Shown: positions 1-12,914, counted from the first letter of the stretch. The stretch is 64,000 nt of DNA from Anaeramoeba flamelloides (GCA_027625915.1 JANTQA010000051.1:4650501-4714500), one strand, 5' to 3'. Program-made: numbers and translations. Notes: generated by a model from the sequence alone, not told the origin.

Positions 1-3000
1 TTCATCTTCCTTTTCGGTCTTCTTGTCTTTTTCCTTTTCATTTTTATTTTCATGTTCTTTTTCTTTTTCCTTTAATTTTTCTTTTTCTTGTTTTATTTGT
101 TTTTCAAATTCTAATTGTTTTTGGATTTTTTTTTCTTTTCTAATTTCAAGTATTTGAGGATTAAAATCTGTAGAATATTTAAATTTCTTACTATATTTTT
201 CACGGTATTGATTAGCATAATTTTCATCAATATTTTCTAATTTTAATAAGATATTTAAACAGGATTGTAACAATCTTTTATTTTCAAATTCAAGATCATC
301 AACTTTCATCATTATTTCAATAGCCTTTTCTTTATTTTCGCCTAATAACAACATTACTTCTGCAGCAGAAATTCTATGTTCTAATTTATTGATATTTTTT
401 TGTAAAAATTGTTGGTTATACTCGGATAATGATTGAATATTTAATTCCTTCTGAAGATCATTTATTTGGGTATTAATTTTTTCACTTAAATCTTTTTTAT
501 TATTTTTGGCCTGTAATAAAAATTCAACTAATAATTTATGAAATTGGAAGTTATTTGGATCAACTCTCCTGATTTTTTGAATTGCTTCAATTGCAGAATT
601 ATAATTCCCCATTTTTGTATAAACTTTTAATGATAATAAATGTGTGTCTAATGAATGTTCCGCTTGGTTTTCGAGTTTTTGAAGGATTTTTAAAGCTTCT
701 TCTAAAGGCTTTTTGGTTTCAATTAATTTTTTTCCAACTGGATCATCGTCTTCAACTAATTTTTTTTCATCGTCATCTAATTGTAAATATTGTTCATCAG
801 TTTTTTTTTTTTCATTGATTTCTTTTTCAAGTTTTTCACATTCAGTTATTAATTCCTTCTGAAATTCAGCTCCTTGTTCATGAAGATATAAATAAATTTC
901 AATTACACCTTTGGCTGCAGTTAAATAAAATGGATATGAATAAATTTTATTTGTTATCTTTACCAAATTAACTAGGGAACATAAATATCCCTCTTTTAAG
1001 CAATATTGATGATATGTTAATTGGTTATCGTAATAGGCTGTATAATTTTTTGTTGTTTGTTGAAACATTTTTAAGGCAAAAGAATATTCCTTTTTTTTAA
1101 AATGTGCTGATCCTATCTCATTAGTCATCCATGATACTTGAAAGTATCTCCAATTTGGGAAATTTTGCAAATCCTGTAATTGTTTTTTTTAGGTTTGTTT
1201 TGTTTATGATTTATTAAATTTGAATTTTTTAAAAATAAAATCTAATAAAATATTGTTAAATTAATGAATTGTATTGTTTTTGATTTATTGTTGATAAATT
1301 AAAAAAAAACTTTAAATTTTTTTTCATTTCAATTTCCATTTGTAATTTTTTTTAACTTACTTTGAATAACGAATTTTTTTTTTTATTGATATAGCTAAAT
1401 ATTATGACACAATTAGTTTTTGAATAATTAAAAAAAACAATAAAAAAATATCTTTTATAGTATTGAAAAAAATAATTGACCTGAAAATAATCCCGAACAC
1501 GATTTTTAATTGTTAATATTAGGGAAATTGTTTTGTAATTGCTAATAATTTCTTTTTTTTTTAAGAATCAAACTTTTAAAATTATAACTATCTACTTAAT
1601 AGGATGAAGATTAATTAAATAACACTTGTTTAAAGCAATATTCAATCAATCAAAAACAAGAATAAAAAATATTATCGAAAGCCTCATCAAACCTCTATAA
1701 AACTATATTTTTTTTTTTCTAAATAGGAGATCTACTGACGGTTATCCAACAATTAAATGAGTATTCTATATAAACCACTTTAATGAACTTTAGGAAGGTT
1801 TATTATTGAGTTCATGAAAAATTTGTTTAGTTATAAAAAGGATTTGATTTTAAATATTTGTAATTATACAATTATTTTCCTAATATTAACAATTAAAAAT
1901 GGTTGACCAGACTTATTTTCATGCCCGATATTTTTTTTCAATACTATTAAATAAAATTTTCTTATTAAGGTAGTAGATTGGCCCAAAAAAAAAAAAAAAC
2001 AATTTCGAGTGTGTTGTTCTTAATTGAAAATTAAATTGAAACTCTAAAGTTCAAATACTTTTGAAAATTTATTTCTTTTTCTTAATATTCTCAATTAAAA
2101 TTTCAGAGGAAAAAATATAACAAAAAACAAATGAAATTCTCAAAAGTACTTTTTATTTCATTATTTTGTTTTTTTTTGAAATAAAAAACCAAAAAAGTAA
2201 TAAAAAAACAAAATATTGTAAAAAAATAAATTTCAATTTCTCAAAAATACCCACCCCACATTTCAAATTTAATAAAAAACAGCATTCTTACTAAGCTTAA
2301 TCTTCAAAGAATTAATCTAAACATCTGAAAAATCGGGAGTCGGGGAGGTTGAGGAAAAAAAACACATAAATTCACATTGTGGTTTTTTTTTTTTTTGAAA
2401 GTTCAGTGCTATCATGAAAAATCAATAGTACTCATCGATAAAAATAAATCTAATTTTTCATTGATCCTGAAAGTTGAAATTTTTTGGAAAAAAAAATTCA
2501 CCATATTCCTACTCCCTGAAAATATTATCAAGGAGACGGTCTTAGTATATATCAAGGAGGATATTCATTTATTATCTTTATCACCATTTTTGTTTGTTCT
2601 AATTTCACATTTTCTTTAATTAAAAATTGTACAATTAACAAATCATTGTCAAATGTTTGCAGATTATTAAATCTTAATTATAAAAGGAAATATAAATCAA
2701 ATAAATAAAAAATTAAATTTAATAAATGAAAGTATAATACAAGTTGGATTAAAACCCAATGAAAGATAAAATGGTTATTTCAAAATATTTATCAAAAATT
2801 AAATATTTGGGTATTTGGATAAAATTTCACATATAGTTTATAATTTAAAAAAAGCTAAAGAAATATATTACAACAATAAACAATTGTTTGATAACAGCTC
2901 GCTAACAACAGTTTAAAAATAAGAATTTTAAAAAGTTTTATATGAAGTCAATTAACATATGGATTAGAAATTTTTAATTTAAAAAAAAAAACTTTAAATT

Positions 3001-6000
3001 ATTTGATTTCTGGGATAAATTCCTACATTACTGGAATATGTAAAATAAATAAAAACACAAAAACTCTCATTTACACAACAGAATTTAAATTGAAAATATA
3101 GTAATTTCAATTAATAAAAAAATTCAAATTCAAAAAAAAATTAAAAAATTTATCTCTTCCCTATCTGGAAAAATTAATCAAATTTTAATCAAAGAATAAA
3201 TAATAAAATCAATTGGAATTCAAAAGATATTATTGAACTAAAAATTGAAATATAAAAATACACATATAACGAGTTGCTGAATTCAACAAGTTGGAAGGTC
3301 CAAAAAAATTTCTATTGAGTTAATAATAAAAAATCAAAAATCATTATTTAAAACTCAAAGATATTTAAGTTATCCATCAAGTTCAACAATTCTAAAAATC
3401 AGAACATTTAGTAATTGCATAAATAAAGACCATTTAAAAAATTGTGACACATCTGAAATAATAAATTGAAAAAAATAAAAATATATCCTTTAGTCTGCAA
3501 GAACGACAAATAATTAAATCTGATCATAATTTATTTATTGTGAGAAAGGAGTAATCAAAGAAAATTTACTAAATAAAATAGGGAAGAAGAAAAATAATTA
3601 AAACATTAAGGGACTATTCTTCTACGACAACAAGGCAAAATTTTAAAATATGTTATTGGTGGTATTCTCTACTTACAAATTTTGTAGATCCCAAGTGTCA
3701 AAAAATTCTGATCGACTAAGAAAGCCATAAAAGAAAATTATTTTAGTGAGATCAATTTTTTTTTTCTATTTTTTCTGAAAAAGAAAACTATTAAATTCAT
3801 TTTATTTCTCACAATTTATCTAGTTTTTACCCCTTTTATTGCAATTTTAATCATTATTAGACTATAACATTTCTTTGTTACCAGTAATATTAATATAAAG
3901 ATTTTTTTTCTTTTTTGAGATAAAACTTTTGGTTAACCAAAAAAAAATTATATATTTAACGGATTATAAAATAATTGTTTTTTTTAAGAAGGATAGTTAT
4001 AATAAATAAAGTTTTAAAGTCCTTTGAAAATTTTACTCTGAAATTTTGTTTTTGTATTAAGACAAAATTCGATTTTTCAAAAAAAAAAATTACCTTGAAG
4101 ATATTTGGGAATTAGTTAATTTTATCCTCAAAATTCAAAATCAATTTTTTTCTGAAAAAAATGAATTGAATTGTTATAAGGATTCTTGTGAATAAGACAA
4201 AATAATTTGTTAAAAAAATTTTTCAGCAATTTTTTTTCATTTTTTGAAAAACAGAAAACAACTTTTTCAAAATCTTTTAGAAAAAAATTTTTTGCATAAT
4301 AGATCTCAATTTAATTGATAAACTATAGTTAAGCTTCTACCAAATATTCATTTATTGAATCACCTATACCACAATTAGTTTTAATTGCTGAGATTTGAAT
4401 TGAAATATTAACCAAAGAAAAAGAAACCAAATAAAAAATTTGCTTTCGAAATCAATACTTTCCAATATAAAACGAAAAATATGTTTTCCCATTTTCAAGA
4501 ATTAACTTAAATCTTAAACAAAATAATAGGTTACTTTTTTTCGTTTTATATTGGAAACATATAAATTTTGAATTTCAAAAAAGAGACTCAAATCAATAAA
4601 TTGTTTAAATGAGGCTAACTCATCCATTCCATAAGTCGAAACACAAATTACAAAAAAAAAAATTTTCAAGATCTTGACAAGATTTCATTTTATTTTCAAA
4701 AATGACTACTCCCTTAAAGTAAAAAAATGTTATATCATTTACATGACCAAATTAAAAATTATCCACTGTCGTTAGGTTTTCCAGGGTTTGAAAGAATTTA
4801 GTAAAATCCTTGATTTTACTAAATTATTTCGAATCCTGGAAAACCGCCGTTAGCTTTTTTTTTATTTCAAAAATTTAAAAAAAGCTAGGCACTTGACGAC
4901 ACTCCCACTGAAACAGGTGGAGTAAAAACCCGATAGAAAGATTATTAATAATAAGATTCCACAAACTGTGATTAATAAAATGGTATTCCACGACTCCGAA
5001 AAGAAATATGATCATAATTCACTTTTAAATCATTCTAAATATATAAAAACTCAATATTTTAAAAATTAAAAAAAAATAAAACCAAAAACTAAAAAAAGGT
5101 GAGTCACAATTTTTGAAATGAGCATTACCGATTTTTTATTACTGTACTTTCACTGAAAAAAAGTTAACAAGAAGATTTTTTGCTAATAATTAAATTTATT
5201 TTAAAAGACATTACGTAGTCGTATTTTTCTTAGTGGTTATTTGTCTTTTCGAAGATATTTTTTTTTTTTCAACATTATATTTTGCAAAAAAAAAAAAAAA
5301 TTTTCAAAAAGATAAAGAAAAAGGAAAATAAAAATTTGAAAGAAGAAAACAAATCGAAAGAAAAAAAAAGAAAAAGAAAATGAAAAAGCAATCAAAAAAA
5401 AAAAAAGCAAAACAAAACTTTGCAAAATTAGAAAAAATGGTTCTGATCCCAAAAATTTGAAAATATTTTTTTGATAAGAATACACGGATAACCCCTCAAA
5501 ACAACTTCCATTAACATTATAAAGTGAGTCAAAATTTTTGAATAATAGTTTTGATATTATTATGTAATAAAAAAAAAAAAAAAAAAATCTTATTCTTTAT
5601 GTTTAAAGTATGAATATAAAGAAATAATAGAAAATATTGATCACTTTTTATGGGTATACCCTTTCTTTGAAAAAGATAGATTGATATTTCTAAATAAATT
5701 AAAAGAAATAAATCCCAATATTGTAATTTTTAACCAAAATAAGATAATCTAAAATTATTTTCATTGAATGAATAACCGTGAATTTCATGATTTCACATTT
5801 AAATTTCTGAAAAGTAATTTAGGTATAAGGACACCAAAAGTGTAATTTACACTTCTTCAATATTAAATAAATCAAAAAATCATGGATTTTTTTGGGTTAA
5901 AAGTAACTAAATATTGTAAAAAAATTGATTTTAGAATGTTATTTGAAATTTTTGAAAAGTAAAGATTACAAATTTTAAAAAATGGATATTGAACTAAAAA

Positions 6001-9000
6001 TTTTTTTTCAATTTCCCATGAGTAAAATAAAAAAAAATTCTTACCTTCATAAAAATATTGAAAATTTCAGTTCCTTTCTTAGTTTGTTGATTCCTTAAAA
6101 AATATTTTGTTGATTCATTATTAATATGTCGATCTGCGAGATCTAATTTTCTTGTTTTTTCAACATATTTACTTGCGAGATCAAAATCACCAACATGCTA
6201 TAAGAGTAATATTTTATTTTTTTTAGTATAATATATCGTTATAAATTATTTGTTCATATTTATTATTATATTATATATATTATTTGATTAAATAAAATTT
6301 TTATTTTTTCATTTAGTACAAAATAAAATCCGAGTAAAGATCGTTTCAAAAATTTTGAAACAATTGTTTTTTATATTTTGTTAATTGGATTTTTTTGGAT
6401 TTGATTGTAAAACTAAATTTGATAAATTTTGTACCCCTTTATTTTGAAAAATTCTGTCGTTTTGGATTTCTTTATCAAATAAATTGATAAAAATATTTTT
6501 TTTTGAAAAGAATTTTCATTTTTTTCTTTGATTAAAAATTTTGTAATTTTTTTTTTGTAATTTTGTATTTATTTTCGTTCCAACAAAAAGTTTGTTTTTT
6601 TTGTGTTTAAATCTTGAATTTATAAATGTAAAGAAAGATTAAATTTGTATAACAAACAAAAACCAATTTTTGATTGTTTTTCCATTTTTTACTTGGTTGA
6701 AATTACTTTTTATTTGGGAAAAGAGTTACAAAGAGTTAAAATCAAGTGGTTACTTGCTAATGTTGTGACGCTGAAACACAAAAGTATGAGTAACTTGAAA
6801 ATAAAAACGAAAAAGCAAAGGCAAAAAATACCAATGATCAAAGCAAGCAAGATCAAAAAGAAAAAAAAAGAAATGACAACAATCTTAAACAGCTACCTCC
6901 TAAATGAAAATTCATGATCAATTATCAAATTAAATTAAATTAACCAAAAGTATCTTTTGTGTGATTTCCGGGTGTTCTTAATTAAACAAATAGCATTGGT
7001 TTTTTTATTATTTTTTACTAATTGCTTCTTATAAACCCCTAATTTTTTTTGTCTTGATTTTTTTATCAATTTTTGTTTTTGCCTTTTCAACCACAAAGAT
7101 AATTTCTTGCTTTTCTTTTGGCCCTTTCTATTTGCCTTTTCCAATTATTTAAAGAAAATTTGTTCTTTGTTTTATAATACGGACAAAGTTATAATGAGAA
7201 TAAAAATCACTTAAAATAAATAAATACAGTGGTCCTGACAAACAGGGGGTTCTATTCTTTGATATTACCATTCTGGAAAAAAAATAACAAAGGAAAAAAA
7301 GTTCAACCCGGTTTTTAATTGTAAACTTAATAGAATCACAGAAACCTGAAAACGAAAAGTAAAATCAATTAATAAACCATTTTCCAGTCAAGGGGGCCCA
7401 GTTGTGGAGAGTGAATTACATGTACTTAAAGAGTTTGCATGGATATTAGAAGAAAAAATTTAATTCGGAAATTTCCAAAATTGAAATCATTTTTTCACAT
7501 TTTTACTTTTTTTTTCGATTTTTTTTTACACCTAAATTAATTTGCAAATTTTTTTTATTGCAAAATCAATAACTACTTGGTAAAAACCTGTTATTCTAAT
7601 GTTATTGATAAAGTAAAAATGATTGTAGAGAAATCATTTTGATTTCTATTGGAATTTTATTTGATCTTCAATTGAAGATCAAAATGAACATTGTTGTTTT
7701 TCTCGATACTTTCCCTAAGAATTTCATTTTTTTGTATTTTTAAGAAAATATATATGTTGATAAGTTTTATTTAATATGGATATCAACTATTCCCTGATGT
7801 TTATTATTCCACTTATTTCTTATTTAATCTTCAAATGTCATTTATAAAAAATAATTGATATTTGAAAAAAATGTTGAGCTACCTTTGACTGAAACAAAGT
7901 TTAGAAGGAACAACTTAACTTCGAAGAATAATCCATTATATTATTTTCAATCAAATTAACAAAAACAATTTAAATCTACTTTTTATATCAAAATTGATTA
8001 GAGTAATTTTGGAGATCTCAAAAATTGTTCAATTTTTTCAACAAATTTTTAATAATTGATGCATCAAAAGAAAAACACCTACAAAAAGATAGTATTAAAA
8101 AGACTATTCTTGTGTTGAATCCTCCTTTTTGTTTTTAATAATTTATTTTTTTTTTTTTTATTAATAGATCATATTTTTTGTTTTCAGGTTTCTGTGATTC
8201 TATTAATATTCACAATTAAAAATCATGTTAAAGTTTTTTTCCCAAATCGTTACCTCTCTTCCATTCAATATAAAAAATTATTTTTTAATTGATTTTAAAT
8301 TTTAAAAATAATTTTAATATAGATGTTGTATGAAATTGATATTTCAAAATATTTAAATTACCCAGAAGGAATAAATAAAAGATCTTTTAATCTTTTTTTT
8401 TTTTTTTATCAAATGTTTATTATTTTGGTAGAATTTTAATAATATAGTGTTGGCTTTCAAATCTTATTTTTTTTTGTTTTTAATAAATTTTTTTAATGAA
8501 AATATTTTTCAGTAACTTAGATTTTATCAGAATTTGTAGAATATTGTTTCTAAGCTATTTCCAAAAAAGTAGGGCAAAATTAATTTTAAAATATCTTTAT
8601 TCAACTCAGTCCTAAGTAACACTATTTAAAGATATAAAAGTATTAATGATCATTTATTGGTACTTAAATAATAATCCAGTATGTTTGTTAGCACGACATT
8701 GCATAAATAAAATATTATGAAAATTTCTGATCTCGATTTTATGTGATAGTTTTTAGATGGCGAAAATCAGTGATTATTTTTTTCTTGTTAATCAAAAACA
8801 ATCGTTTTCCCAAGAGAGTTAATCTCAATAAAATTTCCAATGGAATGGAATACTTGCACTGTATTTGATTGTTTAAAAAATAATTTGTATCCTTAAAATA
8901 TTACCAGGTTTTTATTGAAATTGGTCGTGCATTGTTTTCTCTAAAAAAGTGCTTTTATTTTTCATTTTTTAGAAATATTTTGATAAAAAGATTTTGAAAT

Positions 9001-11392
9001 AAGCACAATATATGTTGATTCAATCAGTATTAATCTTATCCCTTAATTTTATATTACGTATTTAATAAATAGATACACTAGCAAAGAGGGTTTTTTCTGA
9101 AATGTAAAAAAAAAATACCCAACTTTTTTTGGAAATACCTTATGTTTTTTAAACTTCAAAGTTTTTTAATATTGATACAAGTTTCTTTTTTTAAAAACAA
9201 AGTTAAATACTGGTGAGGAAAATGAAAGTAGTATTATAAAAGTGAAATGTGGTTTTTTTGTTTTGTGTTTGTCGTTTCTCGTTTCTCATTTCTCGTTTAT
9301 GGTATGTGGGATGTGGTATGTGGTTTATGGTTATTAGTTTGTGGTTTTTTTGTGGTTTGTAGTTTATGGATTTTGTTTTTTTTTTTTGTGGTGTTTTTGT
9401 AAGATAAGAAGATTATAGGAAGGAACAATTACCTTATATAATCTACCTTTAAAGGCATACAGATCGAATAAAGTTGGTGTGTGTTCAATGGCTTTATTTA
9501 AAAATTCAAATGCTTTCTCAAATTGATGTAATTTATCAAAATGCTGGGTAAGGAAATAATAAACATAAACTAATGAAGCTCTCGATTCTTCGATTTCAAT
9601 TTTCTTATTAATTACACTGTCTTCTTCATTCTTGTTTTTATCATTCCCATTATTCTCATTATTGTCTGATTTGCCAATTCTTACGTATTCGAGACGTTTA
9701 GCAAAATCAAACATAACTTGTTCAATAATTTTAACTCGATCCATATTTTTTTCAATATTTAAATTTTGATAAAAAGATATTAAATTTGAAAACATACTTG
9801 GGATCCCTTTTTTAATCTGAGGAATAACGTATTCGATAAAAGCTTTTTTGAAATTTTGGGAATATTTAATTTCTAAAATCCTTTTATTAATTAAAAGCGA
9901 TTTAGGGTATTTCTTTTGAAGTTGTGAATATAATTCATTTAATTGTTTTAATTGTTTTTCATTGAAATTCCAAGGCTCCCTTTTTGTATTCATTGGAATG
10001 ATCTGTTTTGCTTGTTCTATTCCATCCAAATATTCGTTCATACTTGGGTTTTGGTCTAATAACATGTAATACATCCTTTCGGCCCTTACATATTTTTTTA
10101 AAATTAATAACATTCGTGCTTTTTTTTCTTTCCATCTCATTTTGTCTTTAATAAATGGAAATATTTTGTCCAAGTGTTTGCTACAGTGCTCATAATTGCC
10201 TGAGGTTTCAATTAATTCGTTCTGGTAAAATGCAATTTCACTCATTTCATTTTGATTTCTGATTTTCTGTTTTGAATATTTTGATGATTCGTTTGTTTAT
10301 TTATTTATTTATTTGTTTAATTGTTCGTTTTTTTGTATGTTTGTTTGTTTATTTGTTTGTTTGTTTGTTTGTTTTGAGTTTATAGACAAGTTTTAAAACA
10401 TAAAAGTTGTAAGAAAAAATAACAAGTTAATTGGTGGTTTGAAAGAGTGCAAAAAAAAATAAAAAGAAAAAATAAAAAGTAAGCATACATTCGAGGTAGT
10501 GTATTTTTCAATTGTTTGAATAGCCATATCATAGTCTTTGTTCAAGTGGTTAGCAAAAGAAAAAGCAAACCAATTTTCCTTTTTGTTTGGTTGGAGTTTT
10601 AATAATTTTTTCCTTGAATCAAGGTATCCATTAAAATCCCTTGTCAATAATTGCATATTTGAAAGCTCAATTAATAAACTCAAATTTTTTTGATCTTTTT
10701 CATATGCCCTCTGGTAACACTTAAGAGACTCTTTGTAGTTTTTTTTTTTTTTGTTATAAATTGCATATGCTTGCCATGCTATGGATAATAAAATTTGAAA
10801 AAAAATAACAATATTCGATTTTTTTTTATTTTTGATGAAATTGAAAAAATATTTGAAAAGGGTTAAGTAATAATCAGAAAGTTTTTTGTTTATTTTTCTT
10901 TCCTTTTGTTTTTTAAAATAAACAAAATCAACAAAACCGAAAAAAATTAATAAAATGTAGGTTGTCATTACTAAAAAAATGTGTTATTCCCAAAGATAAC
11001 CCTTTTCGACAAAATTCAAGTGCTTCTTCTTTTCGATCAATTTCTAATAAAACTAATCCTTTCAGCGAAAGACTTTCTGGGTGTTCTGGTTTTTTTTTTA
11101 AAACTTGTTCGATTTCTTCTAACGATTTGTGGTATTGTTTTTGATCATAAAGTTTCTTTTTTTGAATCCAACAAAATAATAAAAGTTGTTTTTTTATTTT
11201 CAAAATTTTGGGTTTATGGAAAAGTTTTAAAACATAAAAGTTGGAAGAAAAAATAGCAAGTTAATTGGCGGTTTGAAATTGTGTAAAAATTTAAAAAGAT
11301 AAAATAAAAAGAAAAAAAAAAGGAAAGACAAAAAGTACAATTGCGTTATCAAAGATTTTTTCTAATTTGTGTGGTAAAGAAATGTCCGTCAT
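1..11392 (-). CDS. NAA15: NatA N-terminal acetyltransferase auxiliary subunit (NAA15/NAT1-like), 3' end outside the window
   Basis: TPR-repeat scaffold that anchors the catalytic subunit NAA10 to ribosomes for co-translational N-terminal acetylation. Six exons in phase: 11392-11339, 11155-10972, 10778-10489, 10266-9433, 6197-6045 and 1173-1 (still open). They give at least 896 residues, against about 866 in human. The translation follows human NAA15 almost without gaps: start MTDISLPHKLEKIF, then YDQKQYHKSLEEIEQ, TRDFNGYLDSRKKLLKLQP, YYFLTQHFDKLHQFEKAFEF, LADRHINNESTKYFL, and the family hallmark AAKGVIEIYLYLHEQGAEF. The C-terminal part in view is a Lys/Glu-rich tail, as in the family. Donors are GTACTT, GTAATG, GTATGC, GTAATT and GTAAGA. 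Three introns are short (183, 193 and 222 nt) and two are giant (6198-9432 and 1174-6044), packed with repeats. The exon 2 acceptor (AAAAAAAG) lacks a pyrimidine tract but gives an exact family alignment. The start codon is the first ATG matching the family N terminus. Identity is secure by homology; activity is inferred. Confidence 0.93.
1740..1935. repeat. Interspersed repeat, family C copy 1 (NAA15 intron 5)
   Basis: Matches 36350-36560 in the same orientation: shared blocks include ctttaatgaactt, ggtttattactga-like sequence, attaacaattaa and catgcccgatattttttt. It is a diverged copy. The end block caattaaaaat resembles the ends of the family B element at 7284-8246, so C may be a fragment of the same superfamily. 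Confidence 0.6.
4459..4557. mobile_element. Small MITE-like element, 21-bp perfect inverted ends
   Basis: The 21-bp arms at 4459-4479 (tttccaatataaaacgaaaaa) and 4537-4557 are exact reverse complements, enclosing about 57 bp. Size resembles the element at 62999-63103, but the end sequences differ. No clear target duplication is seen. Confidence 0.5.
4775..4845. repeat. Near-perfect hairpin with 34-bp stem and 3-base loop
   Basis: Arms 4775-4808 and 4812-4845 are reverse complements with three mismatches, starting ggttttccaggg and ending tcctggaaaacc. The loop is only ctt. In transcript form it would be a stable stem inside NAA15 intron 5. Confidence 0.8.
7284..8246. mobile_element. Non-autonomous element with about 60-bp terminal inverted repeats (family B copy 1)
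   Basis: The left end (7284-7345) and right end (8183-8246) are inverted copies of each other, including tttctgtgattctattaa and caattaaaaa. The interior (about 7385-7910) recurs inverted at 23120-23680 and twice at 34940-36330, with hallmarks gatattagaagaaaaa, gaaatcattttttcacattt and gactgaaacaaagttt. No coding capacity is visible. It sits in NAA15 intron 4. Confidence 0.65.
8570..9080. repeat. Interspersed repeat, family L copy 1
   Basis: Matches 57650-58390 in the same orientation: taataatccagtatgtttgtta, attgatttgattgttt-like blocks, gattcaatcagtattaat. This copy lacks the 198-bp MITE present in the other, giving an empty-site comparison. It lies in NAA15 intron 4. Confidence 0.65.
10285..10376. 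repeat. TTTG/TTTA tetranucleotide microsatellite in NAA15 intron 3
   Basis: Imperfect runs of tttg and ttta units occupy the acceptor-side half of the short intron 3. On the coding strand this reads as a CAAA/TAAA-rich tract before the CAG acceptor. Confidence 0.8.
10378..10444. repeat. Intronic repeat shared with the first NAA15 intron (copy in intron 3)
   Basis: A 67-bp block in NAA15 intron 3 matches 11212-11278 in intron 1 of the same gene in the same orientation, with five differences by eye. Similarity fades into A-rich sequence on the donor-proximal side in both introns. The block has no visible inverted ends or target duplication. Confidence 0.85.
11212..11278. repeat. Intronic repeat shared with the third NAA15 intron (copy in intron 1)
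   Basis: Partner of 10378-10444. It lies in the middle of the 183-nt intron 1 and accounts for over a third of it. The shared core contains the motif aagttttaaaacataaaag and, further on, caagttaattgg. Confidence 0.85.
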
Positions 11393-11548
11393 TTTGATCA
11401 GATACAATGTTAGAATTGTGATTATAAAGTTGTATAAAGAAAAAAAAATGACACAATAGCCACATTTTCTTCAAAATACCAATTTTCCTTCAATGGTTCG
11501 ATGTCTCCACGAGAAAACAAAACAACAGATTCTTTTGTTATTTTAAAG

Positions 11549-12052
11549 GAGTGAAATATTTTTGGAAATAAATAGAGTATTCGCGAGAATCTATTACTTG
11601 AGGAATTTCGATCTTCCAAAAAATAACTTGAAAATTAGATTCATCTTTTCACAAGAAGACGACAGTTTAAAATCAGTCATATTTTCCAAAAGTATTACTA
11701 ATCGGTGGTATACTCTCAAACAAAATAACAATCAAAGTATAATGAGGCCAAAATATCTCTTAATACAATCATTTTTTTACTTTAATTTTCCTTTAATTTT
11801 ACAAAATCAACTTTTTTCAACAACAAGTCCAAGAAAAAAGCCTCATAAGATGTTGAGTGGGAAGACATTCCTTCTCATGATCTGAGAAAACTAAACAAAG
11901 AGATAAATCGACAACTAAATGATGTGTTTTTTCATAAAACAGTACAACAAATATCAGTTATCAAAAACAAAAAAAGTATGGGTTATCAAGAATACATTTT
12001 TTTACTTGAGATTTTAAATGACTATTCATCACAAGAACCCAACTTTTCCTGA
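11549..12052 (+). CDS. Unidentified spliced ORF, possibly a decayed or fast-evolving gene
   Basis: Not recognised. An open stretch at 11549-11736 (INRVFARIYYLRNFDLPK, then LKIRFIFSQEDDSLKSVIF) can be spliced by a GTATAA donor and an AAG acceptor to 11850-12052 (VEWEDIPSHDLRKLNKEI, then YQEYIFLLEILNDYSSQEP, stop TGA). The 113-nt intron keeps phase and has the size of confirmed short introns here. Composition is that of a globular protein, unlike the repeat-derived ORFs. No convincing start codon is in frame; an open stretch upstream (about 11450-11550) lies in another frame. It may be the remnant of a gene, or a gene with further exons I cannot see. Confidence 0.35.
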
Positions 12053-12914
12053 TAATTACAGACTTCTTTTTGCTCTATATTTTTTTTTTTTTATTTTATC
12101 GTTGTCTTTGAATAATAAAAGGAATATATTTGTATTTATTTTCATTTTTTCTTTGATAAATAGAGTTTTCAAAGAAGAAGGTTATAATTTGAGAACTATA
12201 TTTCGATCATGAAAATGAAATAAAAGTTAAAAGTCTTTCGCTTTATTATTAGAATACCAGCCAACAAAAGTTGTCTGAAAATAAACCAAAAACAGACCAA
12301 GAGTAAAATCGTATTATTTTTTCCCTTTTAGCTGAATATTATTATTTGATACTGATATAATCATTTTAAAAAAGTAAATAATTTTTTTTAAAAGAAATAA
12401 AGAATAAAAACTCTTTTTAGGTATTCTGTTTTTGAGTAAAATGGAGATTTCTTTTATAAATTGTTTTTCTCCAAAGACCACACTCTAAACTTTTATTTAA
12501 AGATTGACTCGTCACTTTTTTAAAATAGATAACTTTTATAAAGTTTGAAAAATTGTAAAAGTTTTTACTTTTTTAAAATGATTTTAAGTTTATACTTGTA
12601 TCTTCAAGGATTAATAGAAAGATGAGAATATTATAATTTGATATCGATTTTACAAGGATCTTGGTATTGTTTCAATTAATTATTATCATATAAATTTTTG
12701 GCAACTAGAAGAAAAATGTTTATTTTGTAAAAGTAATATGATTGTGTTTGATAACAATGAAGTGTAACCAAATTAAATATTACTTCTATTTTTAAATGAG
12801 GTGTGTTACTCTCTGAGTTCGAATAAACACAAAACCCAACAGTAAAAATTGTATAATAGTAATCTTTGATTTGATTGAGTAAAATAGTCAACTACTCTCT
12901 CTTTATTGTCAAGC

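Larger units (their letters stand above)
3420..5550. repeat. Interspersed repeat, family F copy 1 (rearranged, NAA15 intron 5)
   Basis: Two parts, about 3420-3610 and 4970-5550, match 43800-44875 and 53060-53965. Shared signatures are gaaataataaattgaaaaa, aattcacttttaa, gcaaaacaaaactttgcaaa and cattaacattataaagtgag. The order of the two parts differs from copy 2, so this copy is rearranged. A short hairpin (4775-4845) and a small inverted-end element (4459-4557) lie inside. The site matching the MITE insertion in copy 2 is empty here. Confidence 0.65.

Noticed and set aside
5237-5485. 82-codon Phe-rich minus-strand ORF
   Set aside because: Poly-A/G tract of the family F repeat read in reverse; it would encode almost only Phe, Ser and Leu.
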